64,000 nucleotides of DNA from Pontibacter sp. Tf4. Its GTDB lineage: Bacteria; Bacteroidota; Bacteroidia; Cytophagales; Hymenobacteraceae. Of this stretch, positions 53,019 to 62,466 are shown in pieces (position 1 is the first letter of the stretch; each line of letters opens with the position of its first letter). Both the position numbers and the translations under genes were made by a program. The notes beneath the pieces were generated by a model that searched no databases, had not been told where the DNA came from, and saw only the letters and a program-made list of their open reading frames with translations. The stretch is from the NCBI RefSeq assembly GCF_014212495.1, contig NZ_JACKZC010000005.1, positions 1 to 64,000 of the forward strand, in the 5' to 3' direction.

Positions 53019-53308
53019 TTGCTATTCTTTGCATTTATTTTTTTCGGAGGCACTACTTTTTACTCCTCCTGCCGGCCTGCATCTCCCTTTTCCAAAGTTA
53101 TTTTACAGGTGTCATTCACAGGGTTTTATCCTGATATAGCAATAACCATGTTACAATAGGCTCGTATAGCTAAAGCGATCTGTTTCTCTTTTTAAACCCG
53201 TTTTACACGGGCCACAAAGGATGATAACAGACCAGTGGCTGCTATGATTTTACCAGTGTATTAGCTGTGGCAGCCGGCATCGCGCTTATTTTTTAACTAT
53301 ATAAATCC

Positions 53309-53313
53309 AGGAG
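53309..53313 (+). promoter_or_regulatory. Shine-Dalgarno-like AGGAG before low-complexity protein gene
   Basis: AGGAG sits 8 bases before the ATG at 53322, the second such site in this window. Confidence 0.55.
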
Positions 53314-53321
53314 ATTAAACT

Positions 53322-55202
53322 ATGAAAGACAACGAGAAAAACCAGAGCTCCGGCAGTATGTCGGGTAGCACATCAGGATCTTCAAACTCATCATCGATGG
53401 GTAGCAATACAGGAATGAGTGGCAGCACAGGCAGCTCCGGATCTTCTTCAAAGTCCGGCACAACAGGCTCCAGCTCGCTATCCGCTTCTTCATCAGGAAA
53501 AAGCAGTAAATCCACAACCACCGGCAGCACTTCCGGCTCAACTACCAAAGCAAAGAGCAGCACCGGTACCAAAGCCAAAACAGGCACCTCCTCTTCCAAA
53601 TCATCTAAAAGCGCTACGTCAGGTTCAAGCAGCAGCATGGGCCAGGGCAGCAGCGGCTCCCTTGATACCGGCGACTACGGTTCAATGAGCACCGGCGGTT
53701 CGTCATCATCTATGGGCGACCAGGGCAACTATAGCAACCAGGGTAACTACGGAAACTATAGCAACCAGGGCAACCAACAGAGCGGCTACGGCAGCCAGGG
53801 TGGTTACGGTTATGGTTCGCAGCACAGCAACTATGGCGGCCAGAGCGGCTATGGTTACCAGGGCGACTATGGTTCATCGCAGCGTGGCGGTGGCATGAGC
53901 AGCGGCTCTGGTATGCAGGGCGGCTACGGCAGCGGAAGCCAGGGCATGAGCAACTATGGCGGAAGCGGAAGTTCAGGCTCAGGTAACTGGGGCAGCGAAG
54001 GTGGCTATAACTATGGCAACCAGGGCGGCATGGAAGGCAACCGTACCCGATACCAGGACCAGGACTACGGCGCATCGCGCGGTGGTATGCAGGGTGGTTA
54101 CCAGGACCGCGAAGGCGATAACCAGGGTGGCAACATCTATGGCGGAAGATCAGGTTCGTTTGGTATGGAAGGCAACTCATCGCAGGGTGGCTTTGGTAGC
54201 TACGACAGCGGCCGTGCCGGACATTTCAGCAACCAGAACCAGGGTAATTCAAACTATGGCTCCAGCGGTTATGGTTCTTCCGGCCAAAGCAACTATGGCA
54301 ACATGAACGAACAGGGCGGATACGGCTCATCAGGCCGTTCTAACTATGGTAGCAGCTCGTCGCAGGGCAATTATGGTTCCTCTTCCGGTGGCTATGGTTC
54401 GTCTTCTAACTATGGCCAGGGCGGCTACGGATCTTCAAACTATGGCAGCAGCCAGCAGGGGTATGGTTCCGGCTCATCCAGATCAGGTATGCAGGGCGGT
54501 TATGGCAGCTCCTCATCTCAGGGTGGTTATGGCTCATCGCAGAACCGCGACAGAGACCGTTATGGCTCTATGGGCTACGGTTCATCCAGAGGCATGAGCG
54601 AGTACGACCGCGACGACATGGGTTCATCAAGAGGATATGATTCGCAGAGCTCTATGCAGGGCGGCTACGGCAGCCAGGGCGGATATGGCTCACGCGGCGG
54701 CTCTTATAACGATGAGTACCGTTCTTCACGCTACGGCTCACAGGGCAGCGATTATGGCCAGGGTGGCTATGGTTCGTCCAGAGGGTCTTACAGCAGCGAT
54801 TACGACCAGGGCGGTTATGGCTCCTTAAACCGGGGCGGTGGCATGAGCGGTGGCTACGGCTATGGTTCAGGCAGTTCATCGCAGGGCAGTGGCTATGGCT
54901 CTTCCTCTGGTAGAGGTATGAGCGGCAGTGGTTATGGCTCTTCAGAGGGCAACTATAGCCGCGGCAACTATGGCCAGAGCGACTACCGCGAAGGTGGCTA
55001 CAACCAGGGCGGCCGTGGCGGCGACCAGAGCCGTTACGGGTCTATGGACAGCAGCACATCGTATTACAGCGATAACCGCGGTTCCAACTCCCGTGAGAAC
55101 TATGGACGTGGCAGCAGCAACCAGGGTGGCCGCCACCAGGATCATGACTCTTACCAGACACACCGCAGCGATCGTTACCGTAATCCGGAATCTGATTATT
55201 AA
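53322..55202 (+). CDS. Gly/Ser/Tyr/Asn/Gln-rich low-complexity protein
   Basis: A 626-residue protein of almost pure low complexity. Residues 1 to about 105 are Ser/Thr/Gly/Lys-rich (SSGSMSGSTSGSSNSSS, TKAKSSTG). About 110-430 is Gly/Ser/Tyr/Asn/Gln-rich with many [GS]Y[GS] units (YGSSNYGSSQQGYGSGSS, GYGSQGGYGYGSQ). About 430-626 adds Arg/Asp and Arg-Gly-Gly units, ending HRSDRYRNPESDY. One Trp, almost no Ile/Leu/Val/Cys, no signal peptide or membrane segment. The pattern resembles the prion-like domains of FUS/EWS. Good start support from AGGAG. Not a known bacterial family to me. A perfect terminator follows. Confidence 0.88.
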   Translation: MKDNEKNQSSGSMSGSTSGSSNSSSMGSNTGMSGSTGSSGSSSKSGTTGSSSLSASSSGKSSKSTTTGSTSGSTTKAKSSTGTKAKTGTSSSKSSKSATSGSSSSMGQGSSGSLDTGDYGSMSTGGSSSSMGDQGNYSNQGNYGNYSNQGNQQSGYGSQGGYGYGSQHSNYGGQSGYGYQGDYGSSQRGGGMSSGSGMQGGYGSGSQGMSNYGGSGSSGSGNWGSEGGYNYGNQGGMEGNRTRYQDQDYGASRGGMQGGYQDREGDNQGGNIYGGRSGSFGMEGNSSQGGFGSYDSGRAGHFSNQNQGNSNYGSSGYGSSGQSNYGNMNEQGGYGSSGRSNYGSSSSQGNYGSSSGGYGSSSNYGQGGYGSSNYGSSQQGYGSGSSRSGMQGGYGSSSSQGGYGSSQNRDRDRYGSMGYGSSRGMSEYDRDDMGSSRGYDSQSSMQGGYGSQGGYGSRGGSYNDEYRSSRYGSQGSDYGQGGYGSSRGSYSSDYDQGGYGSLNRGGGMSGGYGYGSGSSSQGSGYGSSSGRGMSGSGYGSSEGNYSRGNYGQSDYREGGYNQGGRGGDQSRYGSMDSSTSYYSDNRGSNSRENYGRGSSNQGGRHQDHDSYQTHRSDRYRNPESDY

Positions 55203-55220
55203 CAGATAGCAACTATAAGC

Positions 55221-55252
55221 AAAAAGCCACTCCTTTTCAGGAGTGGCTTTTT
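55221..55252. terminator. Bidirectional terminator after low-complexity gene
   Basis: AAAAAGCCACTCCT pairs with its complement across TTTC, with T-runs on both strands. Confidence 0.92.
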
Positions 55253-55276
55253 GTTGCCTTTAGCTCTACTGAATAA

Positions 55277-56149
55277 CTATACAAAGCACTCTTTGTAGTC
55301 CTGGGCATATTCCTCAAAAGTACGGGGCTTGCATCCTGTTAACTTTTCTACCTCATTGTTTGGCTGGCCAGCGTGGCCGGCACGCTGCACACCAGAGAGC
55401 TCCAGCAAGGCATTGGTCATCCAGTCGGGTATCTGTTGTTGTTGCATGGCCTGGCGGGCTGCCTCTTCAGGTACATCCACAAAAGTTACGGGTTTGCCGG
55501 TTACAGCGCTCAGGGTTTCTGCTATCTGGTTGGCTGTAATAGCTTCGGGGCCGGTCAGATCATACGCTTTGCCTTCGTGGCCTTCGCCTGTCAGGGTTTC
55601 TACGGCGGCCATGGCAATATCGCGGGCATCTATATAAGGTACTTTACCATCGCCGGCGGGCATGTATAGTTTGCCTTCCTGCTTTATACTATGCGCGTTA
55701 TAGTTCTCGATGTTCTGCATAAAGCTTGATGGCCGCAGGAAGGTATAGGCAATGCCGCTGTCTTTAATGTAGTCTTCTATTTCGCGGTGCCAGCGACCCA
55801 GTTGTATGCCCGGCTCCGCATTTGCCCCCATGGCCGATAATTTTACAATGTGTTTTACGCCGGTGCGTTTCGCTTCATCTACCAGCTTTTTGGCCATCTC
55901 TACCTGCCCGTCGGTAAACGGTGTGATGAGGAAAACTTTATCGGCGTGTGTGAAAGCGGCGTGCAGCGAGTCGGGGTCTGTAAACTCCATTTCCACGATC
56001 TCTACATCAGGCAGGCGGCGCAGGTTCTCTCCTTTTATAAGCGAGTGTACGCCGGCTCTTACCCGTACATCATCCAGCATAGCGAGCAGCTTTACCACTT
56101 CACGCCCTACCGTGCCGGTAGCTCCTGTAACTAATATGGTCTGTTGCAT
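55277..56149 (-). CDS. NmrA-like NAD(P)-binding oxidoreductase
   Basis: Atypical short-chain dehydrogenase of the NmrA/quinone-oxidoreductase-2-like family, 290 residues. The dinucleotide-binding loop is ILVTGATGTVGREVVKLL (5-22). YDLTGPEAITANQIAETLSAV (about 206-226) is typical of this family, and the catalytic Tyr-Lys pair of classical SDRs is not evident. May act as a redox sensor or a ketone/quinone reductase. It stands alone on the minus strand, convergent with the low-complexity gene. Confidence 0.87.
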   Translation of the reverse strand: MQQTILVTGATGTVGREVVKLLAMLDDVRVRAGVHSLIKGENLRRLPDVEIVEMEFTDPDSLHAAFTHADKVFLITPFTDGQVEMAKKLVDEAKRTGVKHIVKLSAMGANAEPGIQLGRWHREIEDYIKDSGIAYTFLRPSSFMQNIENYNAHSIKQEGKLYMPAGDGKVPYIDARDIAMAAVETLTGEGHEGKAYDLTGPEAITANQIAETLSAVTGKPVTFVDVPEEAARQAMQQQQIPDWMTNALLELSGVQRAGHAGQPNNEVEKLTGCKPRTFEEYAQDYKECFV

Positions 56150-56218
56150 TTCTTGTTCTGCGTTAGGTTTGTAGCTATAGGTACGGTATAGTGCCTTATC
56201 AGGATGAGTACCGGTAGG

Positions 56219-57094
56219 CTATAGTTTCCTTTTTGCAGTTGGTTTGGGCCGGAGTGTTACCAGGTATAGTTTGCCTTTTTCGTTGGTAATAAGCAGCTGC
56301 TCCGGCGACAGGAAAAGTACGGCCTCTGCCTGCCCCGTTCTGCCAACCGGTAAGCAATATCTTTTTCCGGTAAAGCTTACGGTTTCTGAGTCGGGCTGAA
56401 ACAGGTACAAGCGGCCATAACCCAGCAACGCAAACAGGTTTGTATCGGGATTGATATCTGCCGCCGTTATCGGAGATTTTACCCTCAGTTTTTCGGAAGG
56501 AACTATAGTTTGTGCCGCTCCTGAAACCGGGAGCTTGTAGAGTTGCGTGATGGGTTTAAGAGCGCGGCTTTTCGTGAAAAGGCACAGCGAGTCGTCGGCG
56601 TAGAAAAAGGCTTCGAGGTCGTAATGCTGGCGGCTGCGTGGCGGCGGAAACTCGGTTTGGTCTGCAAAATTGAATGCTAATGTATCGGTTACCTGCCCGG
56701 TAGCTTTACTTAAACTATAGATTTTCAGGTCGTGGCGCTGGTTGGCGTTATTCCCGAAATCCCCGATATACAAGTTGCCCTTTTCATCCTGAGCCATATC
56801 TTCCCAATCCTGATTCGGGATGGGCAAAGCTATCTTTTGCAGCAGTTCGCCCTGCAGGTTAGTCAGGTATAGTTCTGGTGCAGATCCGCCATCAGGGTGG
56901 GTGTAAAAAGTAGAGTCGGTGGCACGGGCAAGGCCGGAGCTTTCTTTGATCCGGGTGTCCAGTTTCCCGATCTTCTTTACGCTTACCTTATAGTCTTTCC
57001 GGAGCCGTTCGAAGTCGCTGTTTCGCTTATCGGAGCTGCAGCCACAGAGCGCAGCTTGCAGGTAAACATAGAGCGTGAAAAGTTTGATGAGCAT
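56219..57094 (-). CDS. Propeller-type lipoprotein, hypothetical
   Basis: Lipoprotein, 291 residues. The likely lipidated Cys is Cys19 in ALCGCSS. The body has propeller-like strands: ESSGLARATDSTFYTHPDGG (about 52-71), PNQDWEDMAQDEKGNLYIGD (about 98-117), HYDLEAFFYADDSLCLFTK and a C-terminal LLITNEKGKLYLVTL. The ESSGLA and WEDMA blocks occur in Bacteroidota propellers of unknown function. It is divergent from the MORN-like gene over about 120 bases. Confidence 0.82.
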   Translation of the reverse strand: MLIKLFTLYVYLQAALCGCSSDKRNSDFERLRKDYKVSVKKIGKLDTRIKESSGLARATDSTFYTHPDGGSAPELYLTNLQGELLQKIALPIPNQDWEDMAQDEKGNLYIGDFGNNANQRHDLKIYSLSKATGQVTDTLAFNFADQTEFPPPRSRQHYDLEAFFYADDSLCLFTKSRALKPITQLYKLPVSGAAQTIVPSEKLRVKSPITAADINPDTNLFALLGYGRLYLFQPDSETVSFTGKRYCLPVGRTGQAEAVLFLSPEQLLITNEKGKLYLVTLRPKPTAKRKL

Positions 57095-57217
57095 AGCCGA
57101 AGATTAAACTATAGCCGTTTGGCTGGCGAACCGAAATGCAAAACAATCATTTAAAAAGTATAACACAAGCTGAATATTTCTTTTATTTGTATATCCGAAA
57201 CTATAAACGCTACTCAT

Positions 57218-58336
57218 TTGAAAACAACTTTACTCACCACACTCTTTGTAATCGGCCTATGCCTATCAGTTTCTGCACAGGAAACGATTCCGCGCAATAT
57301 CCAGGTCAAGCACTTTTACCCCGACAGCGTGCACCTGCCGCTAAACGCCGACTACATGCTGATAGAGGATGCCTGCGCAAAGATGATACGGCGGACACGT
57401 TTCAACGATCAGCACCGCTATTTTATGGGCAGCTTTACTGATGTGAACCCCCAAAACCCGGAACAGGTACTGGGGCAGGGCACCTATACCGAGGACGGCA
57501 AAAAAACAGGCCTGTTTACGCTCTACTTCCCCAACGGTAAACTACGGGCGCAGGGCCACTTCAGCAACAACCAGTTTGCCGGCGACTGGAGCACGTATTA
57601 CGAGGATGGCAGCCCCAAAGCAAAATTTACGGTTACCGATGGGCTCATAACTGTGCAGCAGGCCTGGAGCGAAAATGGCAGCCAGATCGTAACTGATGGT
57701 ACCGGCACTTACAACGTTGTATCGGCATGGCTTACCTGGAGCGGCGACATCCGGAATGGCAGACCCGATGGCACCTGGCGCGCTGTTAATCCGCTGGAAA
57801 GTAACAAGGCGTTTTACCTTACCGAGAAATATAAGAACGGCCAGTTTCAGAAAGGTACCGGCCCGCTCGGACCATACACAGATGCATCCCGGATCGAGTG
57901 GTTTAACCCCAAAGAATTCCCTTTTCTGTTCATCGAGGAAATGTATGTCTCTTCCAGGCCCTGTGGCTTTGAGTCGGACCGCAACAAAATTGTGGGCGCG
58001 CGCTATGCACAGGGGTTAGATGCCTACAGCAGAGCAATAGGCTCCCAGCTCAACAGAGCCCTGAGCGGCGTTAACATGAAACTCTACAACCATACCCTGG
58101 AGATAAAAGGCCAGGTAGCAGAAAACGGAAGGCTGGTAAGCCTGACTTACCAAAACGCCTTTGACGAGCGTATTGCCTCTGCAATAATAAAGGAATTGCG
58201 CCATCTGCCCGCACTGGAGCCCGCAACCTCAAATGGCAACCCTATCAGGCAGGACATCGAGTTTATAATAAATATCCGTCCATCAGGCTATAATTTTAAA
58301 TATCGCTTCCTGCCCATAGATCCTAAAAGCACTTAA
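57218..58336 (+). CDS. Secreted MORN-like repeat protein with TonB-like C-terminus
   Basis: Exported 372-residue protein, signal peptide about 1-20 (ends SVSAQ). TTG start at 57218, which gives a complete signal peptide. Two or three YwqK/MORN-like repeats are visible at about 85-150 (DGKKTGLFTLYFPNGKLRAQ, GDWSTYYEDGSPKAKF). A C-terminal part (about 265-372) resembles TonB C-terminal folds (IKELRHLPALEPATSNGNPI, IEFIINIRPSG). Role unknown; envelope contact likely. Confidence 0.75.
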   Translation: MKTTLLTTLFVIGLCLSVSAQETIPRNIQVKHFYPDSVHLPLNADYMLIEDACAKMIRRTRFNDQHRYFMGSFTDVNPQNPEQVLGQGTYTEDGKKTGLFTLYFPNGKLRAQGHFSNNQFAGDWSTYYEDGSPKAKFTVTDGLITVQQAWSENGSQIVTDGTGTYNVVSAWLTWSGDIRNGRPDGTWRAVNPLESNKAFYLTEKYKNGQFQKGTGPLGPYTDASRIEWFNPKEFPFLFIEEMYVSSRPCGFESDRNKIVGARYAQGLDAYSRAIGSQLNRALSGVNMKLYNHTLEIKGQVAENGRLVSLTYQNAFDERIASAIIKELRHLPALEPATSNGNPIRQDIEFIINIRPSGYNFKYRFLPIDPKST

Positions 58337-58345
58337 GCTACAAAG

Positions 58346-61300
58346 TTAACGGAGCTGATTCAGCACTTTTGCAGGATCGGCCCAGAACTGGCGGCTGTAT
58401 ACTTTCTGGTAAGGCCAGTGGCGTTGCTGCAACAGTTGCGGCACATCGGCGTGCGAGTGGCGTACCGAAACGTGGCTATAGTACAGGTCATCGTCGGTAA
58501 GGAAGGCGGCTTTGTATTTTCCGTTCTCAACTATAGTCAGGTCGGCAAATGGCACGGTGGGTTTCAGGCCAGATAACCGGCTGGCTAACTGCTCTTTTAA
58601 CAGCGGCACCTGTTGCAGCATGGGTTCGGTTTTAGGCTGATACGTAAAGTTGCCCTGGCTCACTTGCCGCGCATAGTGCAGGTATTGTTTCAGAAGCTTC
58701 GGGCCGTGGTGCTGGGTATACTCTACGTGCAGTTGCTCCGGAATTATGCTGGCTACCACTATAATTTTGCGCTTAGCTCGGGTAACCGCTACGTTTAACC
58801 GGTTTTCGCCACCGGCCTGGTTCAGGCTACCGAACTGCATCGCAAACCTTCCTTTTTCATCAGGCGCATATCCCACCGAAAGTATGATCACATCCTTTTC
58901 ATCGCCCTGCATGTTTTCGATATTTTTTACCAGCACGGTTGGTGGCAGCACTATAGTTTGTGCCTGGGCGCGCTCTTCCAGCAGGTCCTGCACCAGCATC
59001 TGCTGGTTATAGTTGAAGGTGATTACGCCTACATCCTGCTGTCCTTTTTGCAGTAGATCCAGTACCAGTTCCACCACTTTCTCCGCTTCGGGAAGGTTGC
59101 TATTCTGCTGCCAAAGACCGTTTATTTGTTTGTATTCGATGGCTGGCTTGGCTGTGTTCAGTTCCTGCAGATCCGGTATCAGGTCGAGTTTGCTGCGGTA
59201 AAAGTACTGGTTCGAGAATTCGATAAGCTCCGGAAAGTGGCTGCGGTAATGCTGCGTCAGCATAGTTTGCGGCAAATATAAACTGCACAACTGCAACAAC
59301 GATTCGGCAGACAATTCTTCCACTTCTTCGTCAGTGGCATCGCTCCAGCGGGCGCGGTACAGGTCCGATGGTTTTAGCTGCTGCTCGTCGCCGGCAACTA
59401 CTATTTGTGCCCCGCGCAACATGGCCGGTATTCCGGTTTCAGCAAAACACTGGCTTGCTTCGTCAAATATCACCACATCAAAACAGCGCTCCAGCGGCAG
59501 CACCGCCGACACCGTTTCAGGGGAAGCCAGCCAGCACGGCACCAAATCCAGAATTTCATGAGAGAATAACGAGAACAACTTCCGGATAGGGTACAAACTT
59601 CGTTTTTTACTCACCTGCGCCTGCAACCTGCGATACGTTACCGCATTGCCCAGGCGGTTAAATTCCATATCGGCATAGGTCTGCTCCCGCAATTTAGAGA
59701 GCACAATTTCCTGGCTCAGGCGCTGCTTTTCGTTCAGTAAGTGCTGCAGTTCAGTTTCCAGATTATCCAGCTCTCCACTCGACGCCATGCGCAATTCCGG
59801 ATGCTGGTTCTCAATTTCATAGAGCCAGGCCAGGTACAAACTGTTCAGAAAAAGCTGCTCGCCTGCGGTAGCAGAAACTATAGTTTGCGACAGTAACTGG
59901 TGTGTAATTTCACGCTCTGCATCGGTAGAGGAAGCAACCAACGTATCATGCGCCACCAACTGTTCAAAATGCTCTGCCAGGTCTTTCAGTAAAACGGTTT
60001 TATAGTTTTGGTCGGTCAGCAGTTGTGTTACCTGCGTTTCGGTCAGCCATTTCAGCCAGTGGCTATAGTTTGCCTGTAGTTCGGTTAAAGTTTGCGTTAA
60101 CGTTTGCAGGTGCTGCGTTAAATCTATAGTTGGCAAAAGCTTCTCATGCAGTACTTTTTCACGATGCAGTTTTTTCAGCAGCTTTTGTGCCTGCAGGGTT
60201 TTCTCTATAGTTGTGATTTGCTGCAGAACCTGGTTCGGATACGCTTCGATTTTGAGATCAGTAACTATAGTCTGGTTGATGCCCTGCATCAGGTTTTCTG
60301 CCTGTTCGCGCAGTGCGATTCTGCGTTGCAGCTCCCCTACTCCGGCCTCGTTCAGTTCCAGTTTATAGTTTGCCAGCGCCTGTTTCAGCACTTTTTTGTC
60401 TGACGAAAATGCCCAGCTTATCGTTTTGAGCAAGTTGGTTTTCTGTTCATCATACCTAGCTATAGCCTGTTTTATAGTCGGGATTTCAGTGGCAGCAAGC
60501 GCAGCATCCGGTGCCGGACAAACCAGGTAAAGTTCCTTTAGTTGCTGTATCTGTTTCGCCAGCTCTTTAGAGTTGCTTTTGATGATTTGCGTTAACGTTT
60601 CAGGGACGTCATCCTGCTCCAAAAGCCCTTGAATTTCGGTTATAGTTGGCAGTGCTTGTTTATATTTTTCCAGCTCATCCAGCCCAAAACTGAACCCACT
60701 TGGCTCACTTACTTTTTGCTGTAAAGCTGCATATTGCTGTGGTAGTTGGGTTATAGTTTGCTCCAGTTCCTGGCGTTGCGGCCAGCCATAGTTCTTAAAG
60801 CTATGCCTGTTTTTCCACGTGAAATCATCCTGCTCATAAACTATGGCTCGCTCTAAAAACTGGCGAAGGCGTGGCAGAAACTCAGCAACTATAGTTGCGG
60901 TGAAGAATTTATAGTTGGATGAAAGCGAAATATGTGGCGCCTGCAAATTACTTCGCAGGTATAGTTCTTTAGCCGACCAACCACAAACAGAAGTATCAAA
61001 CAGGGCAGCCTTAAACTTCTCCAGTTTATCGATGCAGCGGTTTATGCCACGGCTTACTTCCAGGAAAGTACGATCGGTGTAGATGCTGTTAAGCGCCAGG
61101 TTCTGTTTTTTATACTCCGGAAGCTGGTCTATCTGCAGTTGCAGTTGCTGGAAAATACTTTTGCGGTCGGTGTTAATGTCATGCACCAGCGCAGCAAATG
61201 CTCCTAAGCCTTCTTCCGTCAAACGTTTGTGCACCACATCCAGGGCTGCGCGTTTCTGGCTCACTACCAATACCTTTTTGCCTCGCGCTGTAAAATCTGA

Positions 61301-62269
61301 CACCAGGTTACAGATGAGCTGCGATTTACCCGTACCCGGCGGCCCCTGCACCACAATAGATTTGCCTTGTTTTACCTGCTGCAAAGCGGCCTCCTGCGAG
61401 GCATCCATTTTAAAAGCCGTGAACGTGTGCTGCGCCTGTGTGGCCTGCTTAGGAGTTTCAGGCGACACAAACAGGTCTTCCATTGACTGCAGATCTTCGC
61501 GCTCCAGCAAGGCATCATAATCGGCTAACAGATAAGATGCGGTCTGCGGATAAATGCCCAATACAGCTTCGGGCTCCAGGTATAGTTGTCCCGGTTTCAG
61601 ATCGGCTTCGTAGTCTGCTTTTTTATAGTCCCGGAACGACTTCAGTTTATCAGCAAAAAAGTCCCGGCCGGCGTGTATCGCCAGTTGCTCCTGCTTCAGC
61701 AATTCATACACCTGCGTCCTGAATTCTAAGGCATGCGTGGGTAAGGTGCTCACATCCAGTTCCAGTAAATTTTCGGGTAATGGAGCGCCATTATAGTGCG
61801 CATAGGCCAGCAGAAAGCTCTGGTTAAAACGGGGCGGCTGCGAAGTACTTGGCACCAGTTCCCACTCCTGGGCAGCATTTACTTGTAAGTTTACCGGGTA
61901 TAAAAAAAGCGGGCAACGCACTACAGTGCCATCGGCAAACTTGCCGTGTACAAAGGGCCAGCCAATGTATAGTTCTTCGCTGCCGCGCTCTTCCAGCAGC
62001 ATGTCGGTGCGGCGTTTTATGTAGCGCAGGCGTTTGCTCACGGCGGCCACAGGCTCATAGCGGCTGTCGGTAACGGGGCTTAATATGATTTTCTTAGCGC
62101 CAGAAATCAGTTTCTCAACTATAGAAAATGCCGGCTGACCAACTATAAAATCCAGCGATTCTACATCCAGGTGCAACTCCTTTTGCAGGCGCAGCAACAG
62201 CAAAGCCTTGTTGCCGGAGCTTAGGTTCAGGAGCCTGCGTCGGTAGTTCTTCAGGATGTTTTTCATCAA
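58346..62269 (-). CDS. SF1 (UPF1-like) AAA helicase with degenerate nuclease-like tail
   Basis: A 1307-residue protein. The N-terminal region (about 1-280) resembles DUF4011-type helicases (YRRRLLNLSSGNKALLLLRL). Walker A GPPGTGKSQL lies near 304-313 followed by SQKRAALDVVHKRL; a long helical insertion (about 400-900) is rich in Gln/Leu/Glu. Motif II DEASQC lies near 945, the Q/R-rich GDEQQLKPSD near 965, and motif VI VAVTRAKRKI near 1178. The last about 60 residues (HADVPQLLQQRHWPYQKVYS and WADPAKVLNQL) look like the end of a Vsr-like nuclease domain whose usual acidic site reads AAFLTDDDLYY here. Carries many AACTATA motifs. A defence role is possible but unproven. Confidence 0.85.
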   Translation of the reverse strand: MMKNILKNYRRRLLNLSSGNKALLLLRLQKELHLDVESLDFIVGQPAFSIVEKLISGAKKIILSPVTDSRYEPVAAVSKRLRYIKRRTDMLLEERGSEELYIGWPFVHGKFADGTVVRCPLFLYPVNLQVNAAQEWELVPSTSQPPRFNQSFLLAYAHYNGAPLPENLLELDVSTLPTHALEFRTQVYELLKQEQLAIHAGRDFFADKLKSFRDYKKADYEADLKPGQLYLEPEAVLGIYPQTASYLLADYDALLEREDLQSMEDLFVSPETPKQATQAQHTFTAFKMDASQEAALQQVKQGKSIVVQGPPGTGKSQLICNLVSDFTARGKKVLVVSQKRAALDVVHKRLTEEGLGAFAALVHDINTDRKSIFQQLQLQIDQLPEYKKQNLALNSIYTDRTFLEVSRGINRCIDKLEKFKAALFDTSVCGWSAKELYLRSNLQAPHISLSSNYKFFTATIVAEFLPRLRQFLERAIVYEQDDFTWKNRHSFKNYGWPQRQELEQTITQLPQQYAALQQKVSEPSGFSFGLDELEKYKQALPTITEIQGLLEQDDVPETLTQIIKSNSKELAKQIQQLKELYLVCPAPDAALAATEIPTIKQAIARYDEQKTNLLKTISWAFSSDKKVLKQALANYKLELNEAGVGELQRRIALREQAENLMQGINQTIVTDLKIEAYPNQVLQQITTIEKTLQAQKLLKKLHREKVLHEKLLPTIDLTQHLQTLTQTLTELQANYSHWLKWLTETQVTQLLTDQNYKTVLLKDLAEHFEQLVAHDTLVASSTDAEREITHQLLSQTIVSATAGEQLFLNSLYLAWLYEIENQHPELRMASSGELDNLETELQHLLNEKQRLSQEIVLSKLREQTYADMEFNRLGNAVTYRRLQAQVSKKRSLYPIRKLFSLFSHEILDLVPCWLASPETVSAVLPLERCFDVVIFDEASQCFAETGIPAMLRGAQIVVAGDEQQLKPSDLYRARWSDATDEEVEELSAESLLQLCSLYLPQTMLTQHYRSHFPELIEFSNQYFYRSKLDLIPDLQELNTAKPAIEYKQINGLWQQNSNLPEAEKVVELVLDLLQKGQQDVGVITFNYNQQMLVQDLLEERAQAQTIVLPPTVLVKNIENMQGDEKDVIILSVGYAPDEKGRFAMQFGSLNQAGGENRLNVAVTRAKRKIIVVASIIPEQLHVEYTQHHGPKLLKQYLHYARQVSQGNFTYQPKTEPMLQQVPLLKEQLASRLSGLKPTVPFADLTIVENGKYKAAFLTDDDLYYSHVSVRHSHADVPQLLQQRHWPYQKVYSRQFWADPAKVLNQLR

Positions 62270-62466
62270 AATAAATACTGTACGGTAAAGGGCAAGTTAG
62301 CAGCTTTTGGCTATAGTTGGTAACGCAGGTTTATAGTCCGGAACGCTTTAATTTTAAAAAGAAGTATAGCTTTGCAGATATTTTTAAAGCACCAACCCAG
62401 TCATACGCAACAAATCATTCTGAATTCAGTTTTAACTAATCTCTTTTTATAGTTACAACCTGCTAC

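Larger units (their letters stand above)
52967..53321. other. Divergent spacer between cspA and low-complexity protein gene
   Basis: 355 bases with the cspA promoter at its left edge (minus strand TACCTTTA at 52991-52998, TTG at 53016-53018, 17-base spacing). No other gene or obvious promoter for the plus-strand gene was found. Few AACTATA-type motifs are here compared with other spacers of this size. Confidence 0.5.

Noticed and set aside
52967..53053. 29-residue N-terminal extension of the cold-shock protein
   Set aside because: CspA proteins start at MQTGKVKFF; the extension runs over the likely promoter.
53322..55202. Low-complexity gene as a T9SS or cell-wall protein
   Set aside because: There is no signal peptide, lipobox or C-terminal sorting domain, so export by the usual routes is not supported.
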